Positions 25,276-33,825 of a DNA stretch of 64,000 bases are shown here, in pieces; position 1 is the first letter of the stretch, and each line of letters opens with the position of its first letter. The stretch lies in contig JAVBKU010000026.1 of assembly GCA_031553875.1 (NCBI GenBank), positions 19,718 to 83,717 on the forward strand, in the 5' to 3' direction. The DNA comes from JAVBKU01 sp031553875 (GTDB lineage: Bacteria; Bacteroidota; Bacteroidia; Bacteroidales; Rikenellaceae). Made by a program: the position numbers and the translations under genes. The notes beneath the pieces are model-generated. The model made no database searches and was not told the origin of the DNA. It saw only the letters and a program-made list of their open reading frames with translations.

Positions 25276-26428
25276 ATGAAAATTCTCCTACCCCTCTGTT
25301 CCAGGGCAATCCGCCTTGCCATGATCTCCGCCACAGTCTTGCTGTTAACCGCATGTTCCGGGAAAGAAGATGATATTCCCCTGCCCGACCCCAAAATATA
25401 TACAGGAGGATATTACTATAACCGGGGACTTGACGTAGCCTGTTATTGGGATGAAGGTGTTTGCATACCTCTGAACTTGCCGGAAGAAATAGGAGACTCA
25501 TATTGTACTTCCATTGTAGTCTCGGGCGGCATAATATATGCCGGAGGATATTATCGTAATATTTCGAACGATGTCGCTTGTGTCTGGGTCAATAACTCCC
25601 GTACCGACCTGACCGTTCCCGACGGGGCAGTCCACGCTTATTGCACGTCCATAGCTGTTTACAACGGGACGGTCTACGCGGGGGGGGTACTACCTTAAGG
25701 ACAGGAAGTATATCGCCTGTTATTGGACGGGGAATAACCGCACTGATCTGTCTGTACCCCCGGATGCGGGGAATTCCCGTTGTACCTCAATTATAGTCGA
25801 TAACGGTAAAGTATACGCAGGGGGATATCATGTAATTACCCGCGTTATAACTCCCGAACCCGACTATAGAGCTTTATGGTGGAATGAGCCCTGTTACTGG
25901 ACGAATAATGTACGTACCGACCTGAATTATACCGTAAATCCTTTGGTAAGTACGGAGTGTACCTATATCGCCCTTTACAAAGGCAATGTTTATGCAGCCG
26001 GATATCAGCGCTTCAATATAGGCGGATTGGTAATGGTTCCTTGGACGTGGCAGGGAGGAGAATTTTCGGGGCTTCCTTCTGTAACTCCCACTTCGGCCCT
26101 CAATAAGTATTGTACCTCCATTGCCGTAAATAACGGTAACGTTTATATCGGTGGATATCGAATGACCGACATGCGTTATAGGGCTTGTTATTGGAAAAAT
26201 AAATCGTGTGTGTATTTGTCCGATCCGGAAGGGGTTCCCAGTGAAAACGTAGCTTCGTGCAGTAATGATATAGCCGTTTACGGCGGTAAAGTTTATTCCG
26301 GAGGATATTACTCTACTCCTTCTATTAAACCCGCCTGTTACTGGGTCAATACATCGTTGGTCCGATTAGCTTTGCCGGAGGGAATTACCGATGGGGTGTG
26401 CAATTCTATCTGTGTAGTTCCTCAATAG
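25276..26428 (+). pseudogene. Lipoprotein propeller copy 2, frameshifted at a G8 tract (possibly phase-off)
   Basis: Duplicate of the preceding gene, with the same signal peptide and lipobox (LLTAC) and the same seven-repeat plan. In the third repeat, codons for YAGG run into eight consecutive G (25680-25687), and translation then stops at TAA 25696-25698 after 140 residues. With seven G the frame would continue as YYLKDRKYIACYW and stay open to the stop at 26426-26428, giving 383 residues, close to the 377 of copy 1. Everything after the tract is intact, so this is either a recent lesion, a sequencing error or a reversible slippage switch. Copy 1 has GCAGGAGGA at this place, with no homopolymer. 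Confidence 0.8.
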
Positions 26429-26478
26429 AAGGGAGTAGGCCGGCCCACATATTAAGGCCCAATGAACATAGTGTAAGA

Positions 26479-26512
26479 ATGCGGGGCGAAATTTTAGCCC
26501 CGCATTTTTTTT
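26479..26512 (+). terminator. Intrinsic terminator after lipoprotein copy 2
   Basis: ATGCGGGGC/GCCCCGCAT followed by a run of T (26505-26512). Third occurrence of this terminator in 2.7 kb. Confidence 0.85.
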
Positions 26513-26587
26513 CACCGGAAAAGGGAGTATCTTCGTAAGTGTGAAGCCGCCGGTTTAGCTGGCGACTGCACGTATAGGAAATACGCC

Positions 26588-27691
26588 ATGAAACACTTCG
26601 AAGACATACACGGCAAGGAGCACGACAGCGCCCTCACAGTAGGCCGCGGGGTCGAGCAGCCTCCCGTGGTCAACCCCCACTTCAGGCGCGTGAGGCGCAG
26701 GGAGTTCTCGACCGCCGACTTCGTGGAGGGCATCCTCCGAGGCGATATAGCCATACTTTCGCAGGCCATAACCCTCGTGGAGAGTGTCCGCCCTGAGCAC
26801 TACGCCCAGGCGCAGGAGATAATCGAGCGACTGCTGCCTCATGCGGGAAAGTCAATCAGAATAGGTATAACCGGCGTCCCCGGGGCGGGGAAATCGACAT
26901 TTATCGAGGCCATGGGCAACCTTGTCACCAGCCTCGGCCACAAGCTGGCGGTACTTGCAATAGACCCCAGCTCGGAGCGTAGCGGCGGCTCGATCTTAGG
27001 CGACAAGACCCGCATGGAGACCCTCGTACACAATCCCTCCGCCTTCATCCGCCCTTCGCCCTCGGCGGGGTCGCTCGGAGGCGTGGCGCGCAAGACCCGT
27101 GAAAGTATAATTCTATGCGAGGCGGCGGGCTTCGACGTGATATTCATCGAGACCGTGGGTGTGGGCCAGAGCGAAACGGCCGTGCATTCTATGGTGGACA
27201 TGTTCCTGCTGCTACAAATAGCCGGGGCGGGCGACGAATTGCAGGGCATCAAGCGCGGTATCATGGAGATGGCCGACATGGTGGCTATCAACAAGGCCGA
27301 CGGCGAGAACAAGCGCCGCGCGGAGATGGCCCGGAGCCTGTACGTCAACGCATTGAGCCTCTTCCCCACGCCCGAATCGGGGTGGAAACCGCAGGTGTTC
27401 ACCTGCTCGGCCATTGAGGGCGCGGGGCTGTCGGATATGTGGAGTGGGGTGGAAGAATTCATCGAATTTATCCGCGCCAACGGCCACTTCGCCGCCAACC
27501 GCAACGCCCAGGCCAAATACTGGATGTACCAAAGCATCAACGAAGCCCTGCGTGAAAATTTTTATGCGAATGACGTTGTGGAGGGAATGATTCCGCACGA
27601 GGAGGAGATGGTGCTTACGGACAAGAAAAGCTCATTCATCGCGGCGAGGGAACTGTTGAACGCATACTTCGACTCTATAAAGGGGAAGTAA
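26588..27691 (+). CDS. meaB: Methylmalonyl-CoA mutase-associated GTPase MeaB
   Basis: G3E-family P-loop GTPase that loads and protects B12-dependent methylmalonyl-CoA mutase. Walker A GVPGAGKST is at residues 96-104. LAIDPSSERSGGSILGDKTRM and FIETVGVGQSE give the Walker B/switch regions, and NKADGENKRRA gives base specificity. Its 367 residues include the usual helical N-terminus and C-terminal dimerisation arm. No mutase gene (mutA/mutB) is in the window, so the partner is elsewhere. A -7-like TATCTTCG lies at 26528-26535. Its presence suggests propionate/succinate interconversion through methylmalonyl-CoA. Confidence 0.94.
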   Translation: MKHFEDIHGKEHDSALTVGRGVEQPPVVNPHFRRVRRREFSTADFVEGILRGDIAILSQAITLVESVRPEHYAQAQEIIERLLPHAGKSIRIGITGVPGAGKSTFIEAMGNLVTSLGHKLAVLAIDPSSERSGGSILGDKTRMETLVHNPSAFIRPSPSAGSLGGVARKTRESIILCEAAGFDVIFIETVGVGQSETAVHSMVDMFLLLQIAGAGDELQGIKRGIMEMADMVAINKADGENKRRAEMARSLYVNALSLFPTPESGWKPQVFTCSAIEGAGLSDMWSGVEEFIEFIRANGHFAANRNAQAKYWMYQSINEALRENFYANDVVEGMIPHEEEMVLTDKKSSFIAARELLNAYFDSIKGK

Positions 27692-27709
27692 AGGGAGGCT
27701 GGGAATTAT

Positions 27710-27750
27710 GTTCGGGGCGGCAACCTTTTGGTTGCCGCCCCGAACTGTTT
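27710..27750 (+). terminator. Terminator after meaB
   Basis: Perfect 16-bp stem GTTCGGGGCGGCAACC/GGTTGCCGCCCCGAAC with a TTTT loop (27710-27745), followed by TGTTTTAG. It lies between convergent genes and may act in both directions. Confidence 0.8.
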
Positions 27751-27832
27751 TAGTAAGCCGGGTGAATAGTAGTATTAATTGCCGGTGCCTGGCCTGCCTC
27801 CACTGCTCTATTGGATGTGGCTAAATTATCTT

Positions 27833-27900
27833 CATCTCCGCGGCTGCGGGGGCGCACCGGAGGTGCGAGCCGCGGAGATGAGCATCGCGAAACGCGATGC
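27833..27900. other. Two adjacent strong hairpins in the meaB/NTase gap
   Basis: First: 13-bp perfect stem CATCTCCGCGGCT/AGCCGCGGAGATG (27833-27845 with 27868-27880) enclosing a 6-bp stem CGCACC/GGTGCG. Second: 8-bp stem GCATCGCG/CGCGATGC with an AAA loop (27882-27900). No T-tract follows. The rest of the 325-bp gap (27692-28017) holds the meaB terminator and element C. Possible small RNA or protein-binding site; unassigned. Confidence 0.5.
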
Positions 27901-27967
27901 AGCACCTTGGTCTAAAAGGGGAGCATAAACACCTCAGGCGCTTTGAAAATTAAACTATCTTCTACAA

Positions 27968-28021
27968 AAAATAATTCTATCCGGGTGTTAGCAGACACTC
28001 CGAGTGCCTGTAGGCACCTAC
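27968..28021 (-). repeat. 3'-end element C, copy 2 (overlaps stop codon)
   Basis: Matches 3316-3372 over about 50 bp with the same blocks TCTATCCGGGT, AGACACTCCG and AGGCACC, again ending in the TAG stop of the adjoining minus-strand gene. On the coding strand it forms GTGCC/GGCAC and GTGT/ACAC hairpins. Confidence 0.5.
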
Positions 28022-28620
28022 GGCATCCACTCTATCACCCCGTCTACAGGATTGGCTTCGAGCCACCGCCTGAAAGCGTCATAATCCCTCACTCCGTCAC
28101 GCATAACAGCCTGATAATAGGCTATCCCGGGGATCTTATCGGTATCGGGCGTCTGATACTTCAGCAAGATTATGGCCCCGCGGATTTCGGGGGTCAGCGC
28201 AGCGGATATCCTGTCGGCCACCCGCTCGAAGTAGCCGTCGTAGCGCGACCCCTTGAGTATGTGGATCATATCTATCTGCCAGAGGTCGCCCTCGGAGTCC
28301 CTGTACCAGGCGTGCCACTCTACGCACTGTTCGGGGGTGTGGATCAGGTTGGCGAATTCCATCCGTTCGATCCCAGGTTTGCGGGAGAGTTGTGCCATAG
28401 CGGAAAACCCTATGGAGAGGTCGAGCTCAGGAGAGTAAATATGGAAATCTATATCGCGGTGCTTCACGAGCAGGCCGGTGCGGAGCGACCCCACGAGATC
28501 GGGTTCGGCACCCACCGATTCCCAGATACCCTCTATATCCAGCTCCGCAACTATCCGCCGGGCCTTCTCCTGGTTGCGTGCGGCTATGTCCAATATACGC
28601 TGATCCATAAGCAGATACAT
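28018..28620 (-). CDS. Nucleotidyltransferase-fold protein, function unknown
   Basis: A 200-residue cytoplasmic protein. The segment VGSLRTGLLVKHRDIDFHIY (residues 43-62) has the GS...DxD pattern of minimal nucleotidyltransferases: G44-S45 for the nucleotide loop and D56/D58 as metal ligands. The C-terminal half is helical with several Trp and Tyr. The substrate cannot be told. A second in-frame ATG lies at residue 5. It is 50 bp from the outer-membrane barrel gene and transcribed away from it in the same direction, so they could be co-transcribed. Confidence 0.6.
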   Translation of the reverse strand: MYLLMDQRILDIAARNQEKARRIVAELDIEGIWESVGAEPDLVGSLRTGLLVKHRDIDFHIYSPELDLSIGFSAMAQLSRKPGIERMEFANLIHTPEQCVEWHAWYRDSEGDLWQIDMIHILKGSRYDGYFERVADRISAALTPEIRGAIILLKYQTPDTDKIPGIAYYQAVMRDGVRDYDAFRRWLEANPVDGVIEWMP

Positions 28621-28669
28621 TATAGGGAGAGGGCCTCTCTCCTGCGCCGGAAGGCACTCCGGGAAATTA

Positions 28670-30403
28670 TCAGAAGCAGAGCTTCACGCCACAGATAGCG
28701 CCGATGCCCAGCGTGGGCACACGGTTGAAACGGTACTGTTTGGCGTTCAGCAAGTTGTCGGCCTCGAGGAATAGGGTCGTCACCTTCGAGAGCCTGTAAT
28801 CGGCATTGAGGGAGAGGTTGACGTTGCCGCCTATCTTATTGGTCCCCAGCATCTCATCTGTGCCGTCGAACGTGGTTTCATAGCAAATCCTGCCGTCATA
28901 AGCCTGCATGGAAAGACCCGCGGTGAACTTCTTGCCCAGAGTGTAGCGTAACGACGCCTCCATCTCGAAACTGGGCAGGCCGTCGCCTACAGGCAGATGG
29001 CGCATGTCGCAGCCCATGTACTTCGCGATTAAGCCGTACTCGAAGTTACGCGCGAAGTGCCCCGAGATCTCGCCGCCAACGACCCATATCATCCCGTCGT
29101 CGACAAGGGCGGTGAAGGTGTTGCCCATCGAGGTAAAGCCCGAGAGGTCGTAGTAGTTCGAGAATACGTTCATATTCCTGTAGAAGCTCGCGCCCCCGAA
29201 CACCCTGTATGAGAATGCCGAAGAGACACTGCCCTCCACGCCCGCACGGATATTGTATGCGGCGGTGCTTTCGAGCGTCAGGCCCGACATCACATAGGGG
29301 TTGAGCTTCACGGCCTCGTAGTAGCTGCCCTCGCCCACCTCGCCGTCGATATCTAGGAAGGCGATGAGGTAATCATTAGCCAGTTTATATTTGAGACCCA
29401 CCAGCGGCATCACGTAGAAGTTGTTCTCATCGTCGACATTACACCTGTCGCCCACGAGGTTCAAGCCCACGCTCACGCTCGCCTTATCCCCCTCGTAACT
29501 GTATTGGGGCGCGAAGGAGAACATCAGGTGGTCGTGCTTGCCCATCTTCCCGTTGCCCTTGTCCATATGGAATCCGAGGCCCAGGTCGATCCTGTGCGCC
29601 TCCTTGAAGCCGCGGGCCAGGTCGACATGCACTCCGAAACCCGTTTCGTGGCTATCGAACTTATCGTTGATATAGTGCGTCTCCGCACCCACCTTGAAAT
29701 TCAGGCGAGAGAGATCAGAGAAGTCGTCGCCCACGCTCACGTCGGCCCCTAATGTGGTGAAATTCTGGCGCAGGGCGTCTTTCGAGGAGTCGAATCCGGC
29801 GGGCAGGAGGTCGGAAAAGTTATAGTATCCGAAGCGGCTCAGGGCGTCGTAGCCCAGCGCCACGCCGCCCTCGACGCTGTAACGGTCAGCCCTGCCGAAA
29901 CGGTGCTTCACCCTGCCGTAGAGGTCGTTATAAGTGTATAGGGCCGGGGCCTTGTCGCCATAGTCGTTCTTTATTTTGGAATAACTGCCGTAGTGGCTCG
30001 CACCCGCCATGAAGTCGGTGCGGGGCGAGGCGTGGAGCGAATATATCACGTCGCCGACGCTCTGGAACGGGTAGCCGAGGCCCGCCCTCACATAGAGCGA
30101 ATTGCGCTTGTAGGGGGCGATGGACGAAAAGCCGGCCGCGCGTATGGGAGCCACATTGAACCCGCTGGCTATAGGCGAAGGGAATATGCGGTAGCTGATA
30201 TCCGGGCGCAGAGGCACGGTGTCGCGCATCACGGGCTTGATGCCCAGCTTGGGGCTCTCCGAGACCGTAGGCTCGTAGTCCCTCGTAACCTCCACTTGGC
30301 GGTTGAGCCCGCCCTCCTGCGCCGCCGCTCCGAGGGGCAACGCCGCGAGTGACAACGCTCCCGCCGCAATATATAATCCTGCTGATATGCCGTATCTTTT
30401 CAT
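28670..30403 (-). CDS. Outer-membrane beta-barrel protein without a plug domain
   Basis: 577 residues. The signal peptide (positively charged MKRYG, hydrophobic 8-27, AAAQ cleavage site near 28) is followed by a short periplasmic segment with EVTRDYEPTVSESPKLGIKP. After that come many alternating amphipathic strands. The end, LFLEADNLLNAKQYRFNRVP with terminal LCF, resembles the last strands of TonB-dependent receptors. It lacks the 130-residue plug and TonB box of a full receptor. It lies just downstream of the large TPR protein, with repeat A4 between. The pair may act together at the outer membrane, but no substrate is evident. Confidence 0.75.
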   Translation of the reverse strand: MKRYGISAGLYIAAGALSLAALPLGAAAQEGGLNRQVEVTRDYEPTVSESPKLGIKPVMRDTVPLRPDISYRIFPSPIASGFNVAPIRAAGFSSIAPYKRNSLYVRAGLGYPFQSVGDVIYSLHASPRTDFMAGASHYGSYSKIKNDYGDKAPALYTYNDLYGRVKHRFGRADRYSVEGGVALGYDALSRFGYYNFSDLLPAGFDSSKDALRQNFTTLGADVSVGDDFSDLSRLNFKVGAETHYINDKFDSHETGFGVHVDLARGFKEAHRIDLGLGFHMDKGNGKMGKHDHLMFSFAPQYSYEGDKASVSVGLNLVGDRCNVDDENNFYVMPLVGLKYKLANDYLIAFLDIDGEVGEGSYYEAVKLNPYVMSGLTLESTAAYNIRAGVEGSVSSAFSYRVFGGASFYRNMNVFSNYYDLSGFTSMGNTFTALVDDGMIWVVGGEISGHFARNFEYGLIAKYMGCDMRHLPVGDGLPSFEMEASLRYTLGKKFTAGLSMQAYDGRICYETTFDGTDEMLGTNKIGGNVNLSLNADYRLSKVTTLFLEADNLLNAKQYRFNRVPTLGIGAICGVKLCF

Positions 30404-30432
30404 CTTTCCGTTGGTTTTCCGTTTTTTACGTT

Positions 30433-30650
30433 GGAACTAATATGCTACTCCACAATAGTTCAATTTCATTAGCCTTCGGTTTTCTTTCCTACTTTTGGCA
30501 TTGCCCCAAAAGTAGGCAAAAGGTCTAGCCGCGTCTTCTGTCGGGGTCTCTTCCGGGAGGCTTCCCTCGTTACACGATAACTCGGGTGATCTCCCTCACG
30601 AGACCTATTTCCGCCAGAAGCCCGAAGCGGCGATTATTTTGCTGTTAATA
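30433..30650 (+). repeat. Family A structured repeat, copy A4
   Basis: Between the TPR protein and the barrel protein. Hairpin CCTACTTTTGG/CCAAAAGTAGG near 30488-30516. The core is of the same variant as A1 (CTTCTGTCGG with CCGCCAGAAG, one mismatch). The left terminal arm is GGAACTAATATGC...ATAGTT; the right arm is truncated against the TAA of the TPR gene. Confidence 0.8.
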
Positions 30651-33600
30651 TTACTTTTTCGCTTGCTGCTCTCCCGCGGCCTCTATGCTCTTGATGCGTG
30701 CGAGGCACTCCTTCACCCCGTCGGCGATACCGTCGTCTTTAACAGTATAACCGTCGGCGATGCTCTGCAATGTGGCCCTGGCCTGGAACATATCGCCCTC
30801 GGCTATGTAGATGTCGCCCAGGGTTAGGAATGCTTTGGCCGTCCAGAATTGATGGGGCGTACCCGTAGAGGCGAAGGCGAATACCTTTTCGCGCGCCTCG
30901 TTACTCTTGCCTTGGTCGTAAAGGTTTTCTATCACCCTGTAGCACGATTCCGCGCCCTCGGCGGTCAACGGTTCCGAGGCTACGATTATGTAGTCGGCCA
31001 TAGCCGCCTCCTTGTCGCCTGCGCGGAATTTCGCACCGGCGCGGGCGAAGCGGGCTTTACGCGCGATCTCCTTATTCACAAAGGGCGAGGAGAGTATCTC
31101 CGTGGCCGACGCGGCGGTGTAGGCATCGTCGCCCGCAAGCACGGCCGAAGTTATCCATCCGTCGAGGCCCTCGGTAATAAGGGGGGCGGAGGTGGCCGTG
31201 GCGGAGAGCCTCTGGTAGTATGACGCAGCGGCAGCGTAGTCCTTATTCTCGGAATATATCTTTGCCGCCTTCTGTAATGCCTGGGCAGTCAGGGCGTTGG
31301 AGTACATATCGGCCACTCCCTCGAACGAACTCAGAGCCCCGGCCCTGTCGCCCGTGCGCAGCTGCGCCTCGCCTCTGGTGTAGAGGGCATTGGCCTTGTA
31401 GGCGCCCTTGGGATAGCGCTTCAGGTAGTCGTTCATCAGGTTCACGGCGCGCTTCGAGTCGCCCGCGAGGTAGACCTTCTCGGCAGCTACGTATGTAAGC
31501 GAGTCGCGCTCCACGATGGAGGCGTTGGTCTCCACCCCTGCGTTCTGGGCGAAGGCGAAGTAGGAGTCGACGTCGTTGCGGTCGACATATATATTACGTA
31601 TGCCGAGCATCGCTCCGCGCGCCTGCGGCGACGAGGGAGCCTGCTCCACGAGCTTCTTGTAATATTTCAGCGCCTCGGTGTTGTTGTTCTGGTTCTGATA
31701 CGCAAGGCCCAGCTCCGACAGGGCGTCGAGGTAATAGGGCGAGGAGGGATATTCGTCCACGAGCCTGCGCAGCACCAGCGTCCCCTCGGAGAAGCGTTCG
31801 CGCAGGATGTAGGTATGGCCGAGCTGGTACATGGCGTCGTCGACATATTCGCCCCTGCCGTTATTGATTATATCCTGCAGCGATTCGATCTTGCGTTCGG
31901 GCCTGTCGACCAGGCCGAGCATCATAGCCCTCTGGTACTTGGAATAATATGCCTCCTCGCCTCCGATACGGATGGCCTTGTCGTATTCCTGTATGGCGGC
32001 CCAGTATTTCTTATCCACCAGGCGCAGGTCGCCCAGGCGGTTATAGGCGTCGGCCTTGTAATTATCGTTAGGCTCGTAGGCCGACACGAAGCGGTTAAAC
32101 TGCTCCTCCGACGGCTCCCACTTCTTCATATTGAAGTCGCAGTAGCCCATGTTGTACATGGCGAACATCCTCTCCCTTTCGGTCTTGGGGGCCACGGCCG
32201 AGTACTCGGCGAAGAGCTTGCGCGAGGCGGCATAGTCACCCCTGGAGAACAACGCCTCGCCCTTCCAGTACTTCGACAGGGCGGTATATTTGGCGGTGTA
32301 GGGATATTTCAGCGACAGGTTGAACATCTCTATCGCCTTGTCGGTCTGCCCCGCGTTGTAGAACTCAAGGGCGCGGAAGTAACATATCTTCTGGAGGGCG
32401 GCTTTGATGTTGTTGTCGGGGTTGTCGATCTTCATGATGGCGTCGTAGGCCGCCTCGTAGTTGCGCGAGTTGAAGTAGGCCGAAAGCAGGTACTCCCTCG
32501 CCTCGGGCACTCTCGACGACGAGGGGAACTCCGACAGGAAACGGTTGAACACGGTGATGGCCTCGCCGAACACCCCGCCGCCAAGCTCGTACTGCAGCTT
32601 GCCGTAGTTGAACATCGCGTCCTCCCTGATACCCTTGTCATGCGGGGCGTTGGAGGCAAGGGCGAAAGCCTGCAGGGCCTTGGCCTTGTCGCCTGTTTTG
32701 AGGCAGGCGCCACCTAAGTGGTAGCAACTGTTCTGGAAGAGGGCGTCGTCGCCGTCGGTCACCTTCGAGAGGTATTCGATAGCGCCCGGGTAGTCGCCGC
32801 CCATATAGCGGCAGTAGCCTATTAGGTAGTTCTCCTCACGGCCCACTTTGCCTCCCAGCGACACGTATGTTTCGATATATTTCTGGGCGTTAGTGTAATC
32901 CTTTTGTCTAAAGTACGACTCGCCCGTGATGCGTGCTATCTCGGCCTTGCGCTCGGCGGTCGCCGACTCCATAAGCGCCGGGCCGTTAGCCGTAACGTAA
33001 GGGTAGTCGCCCTTCAAGAATTTGATCTGCAGGACATAGAACGGCACGATGGGCTTGTAGCTCGGTGATTGGGCTATCGACTCGAAACCCTTGAGAGCCG
33101 CATCGTAATCGCCGCGCGAGTAGTCGATGTAAGCCATGTAATATCTGGCTGCGTCGGCATATTTACTCCCCTGCTCCACCCTGCTGAAATAGGGATAGGC
33201 CTGCTCGGGTTTGTCGTTGGTGAACGAGCTGTAACCCAGCTTGAAATTATACTCCCCCTGCCTGTCAGAGGGGATGTCGTAGGGGTTGACCGTGAGGTAA
33301 TGTTTGTAGGCCTCGCCGGGCTTACCCTTCTCCTGCAGGATATCGGCGAGGGTGAAGTGCACCTCGCTCAGGCGTGTGGAGAACGGGTACTCCTCGATAA
33401 AACCCCTCAGGCGCGTTTCAGCCTCTGGCGAATTCAGCTTAGCCGAGCATATCGCCGAATAATATTCTATTTCGGCCTTGTTCATGGCCCCGTCTTCTCC
33501 GCAGTCCTCCTCCGCCTTGGCGAATTCGGTGAGGGCCGCGATGTACTGCTCGCTGCGGAACAGCGATTTACCCTTCTCGAAAGCGCCTTCCGCAGGGTGG

Positions 33601-33674
33601 GTTACGGGCACGGCGGCCCATGTATTGATACTATATAAAGCCGCGCACAAAAGCGGGATACAGATTCTACGCAT
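30651..33674 (-). CDS. Large exported tetratricopeptide-repeat protein
   Basis: 1007 residues. A signal peptide (MRRICIPLLCAALYSINTWAA, cleavage near 21) is followed by TPR units over nearly the whole length, seen as recurrent A-x-x-x-Y...G-x-Y-x-x-A patterns such as SRGDYAASRKLFAEYSAVAP and EYPFSTRLSEVHFTLADILQ. No catalytic domain is seen. Large TPR proteins of this kind are common in Bacteroidota, next to barrel proteins, and are thought to act as periplasmic scaffolds. A -7 box, TAACTTTG, lies 21 bp upstream of the ATG. Confidence 0.85.
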   Translation of the reverse strand: MRRICIPLLCAALYSINTWAAVPVTHPAEGAFEKGKSLFRSEQYIAALTEFAKAEEDCGEDGAMNKAEIEYYSAICSAKLNSPEAETRLRGFIEEYPFSTRLSEVHFTLADILQEKGKPGEAYKHYLTVNPYDIPSDRQGEYNFKLGYSSFTNDKPEQAYPYFSRVEQGSKYADAARYYMAYIDYSRGDYDAALKGFESIAQSPSYKPIVPFYVLQIKFLKGDYPYVTANGPALMESATAERKAEIARITGESYFRQKDYTNAQKYIETYVSLGGKVGREENYLIGYCRYMGGDYPGAIEYLSKVTDGDDALFQNSCYHLGGACLKTGDKAKALQAFALASNAPHDKGIREDAMFNYGKLQYELGGGVFGEAITVFNRFLSEFPSSSRVPEAREYLLSAYFNSRNYEAAYDAIMKIDNPDNNIKAALQKICYFRALEFYNAGQTDKAIEMFNLSLKYPYTAKYTALSKYWKGEALFSRGDYAASRKLFAEYSAVAPKTERERMFAMYNMGYCDFNMKKWEPSEEQFNRFVSAYEPNDNYKADAYNRLGDLRLVDKKYWAAIQEYDKAIRIGGEEAYYSKYQRAMMLGLVDRPERKIESLQDIINNGRGEYVDDAMYQLGHTYILRERFSEGTLVLRRLVDEYPSSPYYLDALSELGLAYQNQNNNTEALKYYKKLVEQAPSSPQARGAMLGIRNIYVDRNDVDSYFAFAQNAGVETNASIVERDSLTYVAAEKVYLAGDSKRAVNLMNDYLKRYPKGAYKANALYTRGEAQLRTGDRAGALSSFEGVADMYSNALTAQALQKAAKIYSENKDYAAAASYYQRLSATATSAPLITEGLDGWITSAVLAGDDAYTAASATEILSSPFVNKEIARKARFARAGAKFRAGDKEAAMADYIIVASEPLTAEGAESCYRVIENLYDQGKSNEAREKVFAFASTGTPHQFWTAKAFLTLGDIYIAEGDMFQARATLQSIADGYTVKDDGIADGVKECLARIKSIEAAGEQQAKK

Positions 33675-33694
33675 ACGCCAGGTTTTTATCGAAG

Positions 33695-33702
33695 CAAAGT
33701 TA
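33695..33702 (-). promoter_or_regulatory. Putative TPR-gene promoter -7 box
   Basis: Minus strand TAACTTTG matches TAnnTTTG exactly and would give a leader of about 14 nt. No TTTG is found at the expected -33 distance. Confidence 0.4.
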
Positions 33703-33732
33703 ATAATTTGTAGCCAAAAACATCATTCCCGC

Positions 33733-33763
33733 TTTGATAGGACGATTTTTTGGTGAATATTTG
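33733..33763 (+). promoter_or_regulatory. Putative hydF promoter
   Basis: TTTG (33733-33736) and AATATTTG (33756-33763), 19 bp apart, fit the Bacteroidota -33/-7 pair with one mismatch. The leader to the hydF ATG would be about 55 nt. Confidence 0.5.
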
Positions 33764-33825
33764 TGTCACCGGAGAAGACTTGGTAAGTCCGACACACGCC
33801 ATAACGGACACCGGCACACAATCGT

